Shown here: positions 58,246-64,000 of the stretch, one piece after another
How the letters are laid out: every line of letters begins with the position of its first letter
Numbering within the stretch: the first letter of the stretch is position 1
Assembly: GCF_000710345.2 (NCBI RefSeq)
Contig: NZ_KL537414.1
Location: forward strand, 82,965 to 146,964
Length of the DNA: 64,000 nucleotides
Source: Curtobacterium sp. S6
Lineage (GTDB): Bacteria > Actinomycetota > Actinomycetes > Actinomycetales > Micrococcaceae
Direction of reading: 5' to 3'
Made by a program: the position numbers and the translations under genes
The notes under the pieces: model-generated
What the model saw: the letters and a program-made list of their open reading frames with translations, nothing else
Database searches by the model: none
Told to the model about the DNA's origin: nothing

Positions 58246-59448
58246 CTAATCCCACTCCCGGGTCGGGTAGTCGCGGATTCCCTCGGCGGCCCCGCGCGCA
58301 ATCCGGCGGAGCGATTCCACCTCGTCGTGGGAACCGGTGACGTTGACGTGGCCGACCTTCCGGCCTTCGCGCACGGACTTACCGTAGGTGTGGATCTTGG
58401 CCCGCGGGAATTCGGCCATCACACTGGGATAGGCCGCAAAGAGATTCGGGTTGCTTCCGCCTAAGAAATTCTTCATCACGCTGACCGGAGCCACGCGATC
58501 CGTCGACCCGAGGGGAAGATCCAGGACCGCCCGGAGATGCTGCTCGAACTGGCTCGTGACCGACCCGTCTTGGGTCCAGTGCCCGGAGTTGTGGGGGCGC
58601 ATCGCGAGCTCGTTGACCAGGAACCCGGGGCCGCGTCCGGGGGTCTCAAACAGCTCGGCCGCCATCACGCCCGTGACGTCGAGTTCCTCGGCGATGCGCC
58701 GGGCCGCGTCGCTCGCGGCCTTCGCGGTCTCCTCGGGAAGGCCCGGCGCGGGAACGATGACCTCGTCGCACACCGAGTTGACCTGAATCGACTCCGCGAC
58801 CTCCCACGCGGCGATTTGGCCGCTGGGCCGGCGGGCCACCAGCGCGGAGAGCTCGCGGGAGAATTCGACCTTCTCCTCCGCCAGGAGGGCCCCGTCGGTC
58901 CATCCCGCGTCCTGGGCCCGTCGGAACCAGTCGGCCACGTCGGCCGAGTCGACCTCGTGGGCTTCGACGAGCATGACGCCCTTGCCGTCGTATCCGCCGC
59001 GCGGGGTCTTGAGGACCACCGGCCAGCCTGCCTCCTCGCCGAAGGAGTGTAGCTCTGCGGGGGAGGAGACCGCCGCCCAGCGGGGGTTGGGCAATCCGAG
59101 GCGATCCACGGCCCGGCGCATCGCGATCTTGTCCTGGGCATGGATCAACGCGCCGGGGCCGGGATGCACGGCTACGCCGTCGGTCAAGAGCGCCCGAAGG
59201 TGTTCGGTGGGCACGTGCTCGTGGTCGAAGGTCACCACATCGACGCCGCGGGAGAATTCGCGAAGGGCCGTCAGATCCGTGTAGTCGCCCACGGGGGAAT
59301 GGGGAACGACGGCCGCGGCGCATACCTCGGGGGATTCGGCGAGGACGCGGAGCTCGATTCCTAGCTCGCTGGCAACGGGCGCCATCATGCGGGCGAGCTG
59401 GCCGCCCCCGATGACGCCGACAATGGGTCCGGTACTGGGAAAATTCAC
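58246..59448 (-). CDS. purK: N5-carboxyaminoimidazole ribonucleotide synthetase PurK
   Basis: This 400-residue ATP-grasp enzyme makes N5-CAIR from AIR, bicarbonate and ATP, the substrate of PurE. Motifs: [49 protein letters not shown] (ATP loop), [17 protein letters not shown] (metal site) and KNFLGG. Carbonic anhydrase at 50.2 kb could supply its bicarbonate. The GTG start has GGAAG very close upstream, but TAGCCT lies six bases before it, so a leaderless start is also possible. It is divergent from gtrA. Confidence 0.95.
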   Translation of the reverse strand: MNFPSTGPIVGVIGGGQLARMMAPVASELGIELRVLAESPEVCAAAVVPHSPVGDYTDLTALREFSRGVDVVTFDHEHVPTEHLRALLTDGVAVHPGPGALIHAQDKIAMRRAVDRLGLPNPRWAAVSSPAELHSFGEEAGWPVVLKTPRGGYDGKGVMLVEAHEVDSADVADWFRRAQDAGWTDGALLAEEKVEFSRELSALVARRPSGQIAAWEVAESIQVNSVCDEVIVPAPGLPEETAKAASDAARRIAEELDVTGVMAAELFETPGRGPGFLVNELAMRPHNSGHWTQDGSVTSQFEQHLRAVLDLPLGSTDRVAPVSVMKNFLGGSNPNLFAAYPSVMAEFPRAKIHTYGKSVREGRKVGHVNVTGSHDEVESLRRIARGAAEGIRDYPTREWD

Positions 59449-59654
59449 GCTTCCAGGCTACCTGCTGAGGGTGCTCTGGGTGACGGATGCGTCATTTTCC
59501 TGCGCAGGATTTCTTCCCGTCCCGGGTAGACTCACCGTGAGCATTGGGCCTCCGCACGAGGTGCGGACCCCATCATCGCGGCCAGTCGCCCGGAAAATCT
59601 CGCGCACCGTGCGGCCGGTTGCGGCCTTCCTGCCCCCAATCACGTGGAGTCTGA

Positions 59655-60269
59655 GTGTCGACCATTGCTGAGAAAGTCCATGGACTGTGGAACCTCTTCC
59701 TGAAAGAGGTCCTGAAGTTTGGGATCGTCGGCGCCCTGGCCTTCGTCGTCAATGCCGGTGTCACGCTTCTGCTGATGAACACCGTGTTCGAGGCAGAAGG
59801 GCACGTGAAGGCGAAGTTCATCGCCGGCATCGTGGCGACGATCTTTTCGTGGATCGTCAATCGCCTGTGGACCTTCCGCGACAAGCGGCAGCAGAACAAG
59901 CTGCGGGAAGCCGTCCAATTTGCCGTGGTCAACCTCATCGGCATCGGCGTGGAATCCGGGTGCGTGCTCTTCACCTTCTACGTCTTGGGCATGACCTCGA
60001 AGGAAGCCTCTTTCATCTCCGGAACGATCATCGGCACGATCCTGGGCACCATCGTCCGGTATTTCGCCTACCGGTTCTGGGTCTACGGGGACGAATCCAA
60101 GACCAAATCGGCGGTCTCCGAGGAGGACATGACGCGGGAGGAACGCGTCGGCCGCTTCGTGGCCGAAGCCACCGAAATCGTCACCGGCTCGATGGACGCG
60201 CGCGAGATCGCGCGGCACTCAAAACCCTCGAGTCAGGGCCCCCGCGACGCCGATCGGCCGGAGTCCTAG
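59655..60269 (+). CDS. GtrA-like membrane protein
   Basis: The 204-residue protein has four transmembrane helices within the first ~135 residues (KFGIVGALAFVVNAGVTLLLM, IAGIVATIFSWIVNRLWTF, FAVVNLIGIGVESGCVLFTFYV, SGTIIGTILGTIVRYFAYRFWVY). The conserved NRLWTFRDK and RYFAYRFWVYG turns of the GtrA/DPMS family are present. An unusual ~60-residue hydrophilic C-terminal tail follows. GtrA proteins help move or position lipid-linked sugars. GTG start with GGAG upstream. Its place beside purK recalls M. tuberculosis Rv3276c-Rv3277. Confidence 0.88.
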   Translation: MSTIAEKVHGLWNLFLKEVLKFGIVGALAFVVNAGVTLLLMNTVFEAEGHVKAKFIAGIVATIFSWIVNRLWTFRDKRQQNKLREAVQFAVVNLIGIGVESGCVLFTFYVLGMTSKEASFISGTIIGTILGTIVRYFAYRFWVYGDESKTKSAVSEEDMTREERVGRFVAEATEIVTGSMDAREIARHSKPSSQGPRDADRPES

Positions 60270-60300
60270 CCCCGCCTGTCGCGCGGCGTGCGGGAGGCGA

Positions 60301-61077
60301 TCACGGCGCCGTGAGGCTGCGCGTGGCCCGCTCATCGCGGCAGATCGAGGCCGCGCGGTCTTCCTCGGAGGCGACCGACGGATCCAGGAGGACGACGGCC
60401 CGCCCGGTCGCCAGGATGCCGCAACACCAGGCGAGAAACTCCAGGTTGAGGTGCCCGGCCGGGACGACCACCTGAACCGCCTGTTCCTCGAGATCGCCCA
60501 GTTCCTCGGCCCACGAGGCGGCCCGATCGAGCCATTGCCTGACCGTGGTCTCGCCGCCTGCAGAACCATCGGCGGGTGCGTTGAGCACGTGATCCGAGGC
60601 GACGGCGTCGATCGGGTCGAAGACGTCACCGAAGGACCTGATCTCGGCGCAATAGTCGAGCGAGCCGTCCGGCAAGTTCTCGGACGGGCCGTCGTAGGAC
60701 ATCGCGAGGGATCCGCGGCCCATGAAGACGGCGATGTCGGCGGCGTCGGCCGCCGGGTCGTGGTCAAAGCCCAGCCAGAACGCGGGGGCCTCGTCGGCGG
60801 TTACGGTGCACCCCGCCCGAAGCGCGCCGAGGGTTGCCGCGATGCTACGCCAGTGCGCCGTCGCGTGGACGGCGATCGAGTCGCCGTGGACCGCGTCGAG
60901 TTCGTCGACGAAGAGGTTCGCCGATTTCGCGATCCAGTTTTCCAGGACCTTGCCCGAGAGCTCGATGCGCTCGCCCCCGACGCCGTACCAAATGATGGCG
61001 GGCCGCGGCGATGCCGACAGCGCGCGGGAGAAGGTTTCCAGATTGGCCCAAGACGAGGGCGTGGCGAAATGGCTCAT
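60301..61077 (-). CDS. TIGR03089-family protein (AMP-ligase-like fragment)
   Basis: The 258-residue protein looks like the N-terminal part of an acyl/aminoacyl-AMP-ligase fold (RPAIIWYGVGGERIELSGKVLENWIAKSANLF, GDSIAVHATAHWRSIAATLGALRAGCTV) without the full adenylation and C-terminal domains, as I recall for TIGR03089. Function unknown. ATG at 61077 follows TAGACT by seven bases and lacks a Shine-Dalgarno site, so a leaderless start is likely. It is divergent from whiB, 181 bases apart, and convergent with gtrA. Confidence 0.72.
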   Translation of the reverse strand: MSHFATPSSWANLETFSRALSASPRPAIIWYGVGGERIELSGKVLENWIAKSANLFVDELDAVHGDSIAVHATAHWRSIAATLGALRAGCTVTADEAPAFWLGFDHDPAADAADIAVFMGRGSLAMSYDGPSENLPDGSLDYCAEIRSFGDVFDPIDAVASDHVLNAPADGSAGGETTVRQWLDRAASWAEELGDLEEQAVQVVVPAGHLNLEFLAWCCGILATGRAVVLLDPSVASEEDRAASICRDERATRSLTAP

Positions 61078-61084
61078 GGGTTCG

Positions 61085-61090
61085 AGTCTA
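61085..61090 (-). promoter_or_regulatory. -10-like TAGACT, leaderless start of the 61077 gene
   Basis: On the minus strand TAGACT is followed by seven bases and the ATG at 61077. The -35 position is poor. The same spacing occurs at several other genes in the window. Confidence 0.4.
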
Positions 61091-61169
61091 TCTGCGGATG
61101 AGACGTGCGAGACACGCCGGAAATGTAGCGGTTCGGCGTGGTTGCTTGACATTTGAATCAAATTCGAGC

Positions 61170-61198
61170 TTGACGCGACGTGATTACACCGATGTAAT
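61170..61198 (+). promoter_or_regulatory. whiB promoter with dyad over the -10
   Basis: TTGACG (61170-61175) and TGTAAT (61193-61198) are spaced by 17 bases. The perfect dyad ATTACA-CCGA-TGTAAT (61183-61198) covers the -10, so a repressor bound there would block initiation. A GACAC pentamer, the core bound by WhiA in relatives, lies at 61111-61115 but is too short to weigh alone. Confidence 0.6.
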
Positions 61199-61257
61199 TA
61201 TGAGTGGAATTTTCCACGAACCGGCGCGCATCTTGGGGGCGCAAGGAAAGGACGAGC

Positions 61258-61782
61258 ATGGGCGAAGCAGTGCGGAACCGAAGCACATCACCCGCTTCCG
61301 AGGGGAGGATGGGCCTTCGCCAAACCGTTCCGGCCGACTGGTACGTCGATCCCGCGGAGACGCAGGGCGACCACCGTGAATCGACCGACAGCCTGGAAGA
61401 TCAGGCCACCGCTTTTCTCGCTCTTGCCGACGATACCCCCAAACAAACCGCCGCGCCCACCGAGGCGGAAGACCAGCGCGTGGATCTCTTTTCGTCGGAT
61501 CCCGACGTCTTGAAGATGTGGCAGGCGGCCGCGGGGCAGTACGGAACGGACGACGAAGAAGGCGAGCTTGCCTGGCAGGCCGACGCGCTGTGCGCCCAGA
61601 CCGATCCCGAGGCCTTCTTCCCGGAAAAGGGCGGATCCACCCGGGACGCCAAGCGCGTCTGCTCGGAGTGTCCCGTGAGCCAGGCGTGCCTGGACTACGC
61701 ACTGGCCAAGGACGAGCGCTTCGGAATTTGGGGCGGCCTGTCCGAGCGTGAACGTCGTCGCCTCCGCAGGCGTGCCAGCTGA
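61258..61782 (+). CDS. WhiB-family iron-sulphur transcription factor (WhiB2/WhmD-like)
   Basis: The 174-residue protein has the four cluster-binding cysteines Cys112, Cys135, Cys138 and Cys144 (C-x22-C-x2-C-x5-C), the GIWGG turn (about 156-160) and a basic C-terminal DNA-contact region (RERRRLRRR). The N-terminal ~105 residues are polar and acidic, an extension much longer than in most WhiB proteins. Genome position beside DUF3499 and the purEK/LCP block matches whiB2 of M. tuberculosis, needed for septation. AAAGGA precedes the ATG. Its promoter carries a dyad over the -10. Confidence 0.92.
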   Translation: MGEAVRNRSTSPASEGRMGLRQTVPADWYVDPAETQGDHRESTDSLEDQATAFLALADDTPKQTAAPTEAEDQRVDLFSSDPDVLKMWQAAAGQYGTDDEEGELAWQADALCAQTDPEAFFPEKGGSTRDAKRVCSECPVSQACLDYALAKDERFGIWGGLSERERRRLRRRAS

Positions 61783-61830
61783 AGGACGCTAACCTGACTC
61801 ACAGCTGAGCGGGGTAGCATTTGGATTCCC

Positions 61831-62166
61831 ATGATTGAGAACATTCGCATGTGCTCGCGCATGATGTGTCAGCGCGAGGCAACTTACACCTTGACGTACG
61901 CGTACTCCGAGTCCACCGTGGTGATCGGGCCCTTGGCGACTCGCGTGGAACCTCATGCCTATGACATGTGTTCTGCGCACGCCGCCCGGCTGACCGCACC
62001 GCGTGGATGGGATATTGTGCGGTTGGACATGGATGACTCGCATCCGTCACCCCAGGGTGACGACGCCGATCCGTCGGCGAATCTGTCCACGGAAGAGAGC
62101 AAGCCGGATATGCCGGACAACGTGAGGACTCTCCACTTTATGCGCGGGCCAGGCTCGCGCGCTTAG
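61831..62166 (+). CDS. DUF3499 protein
   Basis: The 111-residue protein matches DUF3499 by CSRMMCQREATYTLTYAYSESTVVIGPLATRVEPHAYDMCSAHAARLT-type sequence, with a CxxxxC pair near the N-terminus and a CxxH downstream that probably bind zinc. The C-terminal third is acidic and variable. Function unknown. It follows whiB after 48 bases on the same strand, as in other Actinobacteria. The Shine-Dalgarno site is weak (TTGGATT). Its TAG stop is part of a TAGACT hexamer, a possible -10 for the next gene. Confidence 0.85.
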   Translation: MIENIRMCSRMMCQREATYTLTYAYSESTVVIGPLATRVEPHAYDMCSAHAARLTAPRGWDIVRLDMDDSHPSPQGDDADPSANLSTEESKPDMPDNVRTLHFMRGPGSRA

Positions 62167-62236
62167 ACTACGTCGGATGGTCGTGCTAGGGAACACGATC
62201 TTCCGTGATGCCGCACATCGGAAGGAAACCTTAGCT

Positions 62237-63532
62237 TTGGCCGAACCCACCTCGAACCACCGCGAGCATCGAGCTCAGGGGCGTATCGGAAGTCTTTCCG
62301 ATCCCGATAACGCCCGCCCCCTCCTGAGCCGGCGCAAGGCCGTCGCCGGGGGCGCCCTGGGGCTCTTCAGCGCCGCGATCCTTTCGGCGTGCTCCAATAA
62401 TTCCGGGGGCTCCCCGGGGGCCTCCGGGAGCAGCTCGTCGGGCGCGTCATCGGCCGCTGCCCCGGTCTTCGAGCCAGAGGTCACGGTCGTTCCCGCCGCC
62501 GATGCGCAGGAGATTAACCCGGTGGCCCCGGTGACCGTCAGCACGAAGCAGGGCAAGATCGAGAAGGTCACCGTTGACGGTGGCAAGGAGCCTGTGCAGG
62601 GCAAGGTCTCACCGGACGGGCTGACCTGGACCTCCGAAGGCCCCTTGGACTTCGATACCCAGTACACCGTCAACTACTCGGTGAGCAACGGTAAGGCCTC
62701 GAAGGACGGGCAGAGCGGCTTCACGACCGTCGTCGCGGCCAATGAGGCGGACGCCAAGATCAACGTCGCCGACGGCAAGACCTACGGCACCGGCCAGATC
62801 ATCGAGATCAACTTCTCCGAGCCCGTGACCAACCGGGCCGAGATCGAAAAGGCCATCACCGTGACGGGCGGCGGCATGGGCCCCGGACGTTTCCGCTGGT
62901 ACAAAGACACGATGGTTCGCTACCGCCCCGAGGACCTGTGGGCGCCGAACTCCGAGATCACGATCAACGCCGACCTGCTGGGCAAAGACCTCGGCGGCGG
63001 TCAGATCGGCAACCAGAACTACCAGGTCACCTTCAAGACCGGTGACAAGCACTACGCCTACGTGGACAACAACACGAAGACGATGACCATGTACGTCAAC
63101 GACAAGAAGGTGCGCGAGGCCTTGGTGACCCTGGGCGACCCGGAGTGGCCCTCGGTCACCGGCAAGCTCGTCATCATGGAGCAGGCCAAGAAGTACAAGT
63201 TTGACGCGAGCACCCTGGGCATCAAGAAGGGCGATCCGCACTGGTACGAAACCTTTGAAGCGACCAACACCAACCGGCTGACCAGTAGCGGAGCCTTCGT
63301 TCACCAGGCGGAGCCCTCCGCGTATGCCTACGTGGGCGTCGCGAATATCTCGCACGGTTGCATCGGTCTGTTGCCCGACGACGCGGAATTCTTCTTCGAC
63401 ACCTTCATGGTCGGCGACGTGGTCCAAACCGAAAACACCGGCTACGGCCAGGCGGACCCGGATAACGGGTATGGTGACTGGAATATCCCGTGGGAGCACT
63501 ACACGGATACCAGCTGGAAGGGTAACTGGTAG
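62237..63532 (+). CDS. L,D-transpeptidase (YkuD) lipoprotein
   Basis: The 431-residue exported enzyme forms 3-3 peptidoglycan cross-links. It has a Tat-like signal with lipobox (SRRKAV at 31-36, LSAC with Cys52), a Ser/Gly/Ala-rich linker, Ig-like domains (EINPVAPVTVSTKQGKIEKV onward) and a C-terminal YkuD domain. The catalytic motifs are FVHQAE and ISHGCIGLLP (His, Cys). The usual SHGC-hydrophobic-R/N pattern has Gly in place of Arg/Asn. TTG at 62237 has AAGGA ten bases upstream. ATG at 62177 lies seven bases after TAGACT and would give a leaderless start with 20 more residues, one encoded by TTA; the choice is open. Confidence 0.87.
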   Translation: MAEPTSNHREHRAQGRIGSLSDPDNARPLLSRRKAVAGGALGLFSAAILSACSNNSGGSPGASGSSSSGASSAAAPVFEPEVTVVPAADAQEINPVAPVTVSTKQGKIEKVTVDGGKEPVQGKVSPDGLTWTSEGPLDFDTQYTVNYSVSNGKASKDGQSGFTTVVAANEADAKINVADGKTYGTGQIIEINFSEPVTNRAEIEKAITVTGGGMGPGRFRWYKDTMVRYRPEDLWAPNSEITINADLLGKDLGGGQIGNQNYQVTFKTGDKHYAYVDNNTKTMTMYVNDKKVREALVTLGDPEWPSVTGKLVIMEQAKKYKFDASTLGIKKGDPHWYETFEATNTNRLTSSGAFVHQAEPSAYAYVGVANISHGCIGLLPDDAEFFFDTFMVGDVVQTENTGYGQADPDNGYGDWNIPWEHYTDTSWKGNW

Positions 63533-63622
63533 ACGTCTTCCGGTGCGCCACGGCGCCCCCAGTGATGGGGGAGTCGTGGCTTCCCGCGTATCAGCGTCAC
63601 CGCATTTCTAGTGAGGAGAAGC

Positions 63623-64000
63623 ATGCCCGCCCCATCACGACCCGATGAACCCGAGGCCCCTTGGGCGGAGACTCCTCGACCGGAATGGGATAACCTGCTC
63701 CCGGCGGTGGCCCCGGAGACGGTGGATACCGGCACCACCGGGGCAACGGGTCGTGCCGGACTCCGCCGCCCCGAAACGACGGCACGCACCGCCTCGGCGC
63801 ACGACGCATCGTCTGCGGCGTCGACCGGCGATGGCTCGCGGGCCTCAGGCGGTGGCACCTCGGCAGTTGCCGTCGCGGGCGAGGAGCGTGCCGACCCCGG
63901 CAATCTCCAGGCCGACGCGCAGGCCGAGGACGGCCGACGAGGGGGCGCGGGCCGAGGCTCCCGGGCGGCGGCCCGGGACGAGGCGATCGAGGACCGCCCC
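63623..64000 (+). CDS. Start of a protein with disordered N-terminus, cut by window edge
   Basis: An ATG at 63623, five bases after GAGGAG, opens a frame that has no stop before the window ends (126 residues seen). The sequence (MPAPSRPDEPEAPWAETP at the start) is rich in Ala, Gly, Pro, Thr, Asp and Arg and looks disordered; no domain is reached. Codon pattern is that of a real high-GC gene. By position after whiB, DUF3499 and the L,D-transpeptidase it may be an envelope or glycosyltransferase gene, but nothing in the visible part shows this. Confidence 0.65.
   Translation, partial: MPAPSRPDEPEAPWAETPRPEWDNLLPAVAPETVDTGTTGATGRAGLRRPETTARTASAHDASSAASTGDGSRASGGGTSAVAVAGEERADPGNLQADAQAEDGRRGGAGRGSRAAARDEAIEDRP

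Overview
The window is high-GC actinobacterial DNA. Evidence for this is a WhiB-family iron-sulphur regulator, mycothiol S-conjugate amidase, DUF501, DUF3499 and DUF4307 proteins, a two-anchor succinate dehydrogenase, GlpX fructose bisphosphatase, and gene orders that I recall from Mycobacterium tuberculosis (eno-ftsB-DUF501-ppx; greA-DUF4307-mca-small protein-hemolysin III-isoprenyl synthase; fum-glpX-DUF4245; purE/purK-whiB-DUF3499). The gene set fits a Micrococcales-type organism better than a mycolate producer, but the genus cannot be fixed from the sequence. I see no phage genes, transposases, integrases or CRISPR arrays; this is chromosomal backbone with a few less typical islands.

Layout. 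1-2070: the end of glyA, then folD (one-carbon metabolism) and a strong terminator. 2071-6645: a long AT-richer leader followed by a lipoprotein, membrane-fusion adaptor and MacB-type ABC exporter operon. 6.7-11.1 kb: a two-TM protein, exonuclease III, tryptophanyl-tRNA synthetase, a 2H phosphoesterase and a convergent mannose-1-phosphate guanylyltransferase. 11.4-14.99 kb: sdhCDAB with terminator. 15-27.4 kb: an M20 amidohydrolase, then a nucleoside uptake and salvage block (BMP lipoprotein, ATPase, two permeases, cytidine deaminase, thymidine phosphorylase, an unrecognised two-domain protein, adenosine deaminase, MazG). 27.5-34.3 kb: enolase, FtsB/DivIC, DUF501, Ppx, a membrane-anchored subtilase, NDH-2 and a tRNA with a UAA anticodon. 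34.4-43.6 kb: a BI-1/YccA-like protein, AI-2E permease, threonine dehydratase, GreA, DUF4307, Mca, a small membrane protein, hemolysin III, isoprenyl synthase, an A24 peptidase and a Nudix hydrolase. 43.7-48.5 kb: pyruvate oxidase, a DHA2 exporter with its TetR regulator, and a small peptide gene. 48.7-52.9 kb: fumarase, carbonic anhydrase, DUF4245 and GlpX. 53-64 kb: an envelope block (ABC exporter, FemAB, LCP, PurE, PurK, GtrA, a TIGR03089-like protein, WhiB, DUF3499, L,D-transpeptidase, and a gene running off the end).

How the genes work together. Carbon flow is represented by enolase, pyruvate oxidase, succinate dehydrogenase, fumarase and GlpX; electrons enter the quinone pool through NDH-2, Sdh and probably PoxB. 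The nucleoside block imports and breaks down or salvages pyrimidine and adenine nucleosides. The right end builds and remodels the wall (LCP, FemAB, L,D-transpeptidase, lipid-carrier synthase, GDP-mannose synthesis).

The best candidates for something new are: the long structured leader and TTA-codon content of the lipoprotein-adaptor-MacB operon; the UAA-anticodon tRNA with a short variable loop; the 53-codon peptide gene with its own terminator; the two-domain protein inside the nucleoside block; and a recurring leaderless start geometry (a -10-like hexamer, 6-7 bases, then the start codon) at six to seven genes that lack a clear Shine-Dalgarno site.
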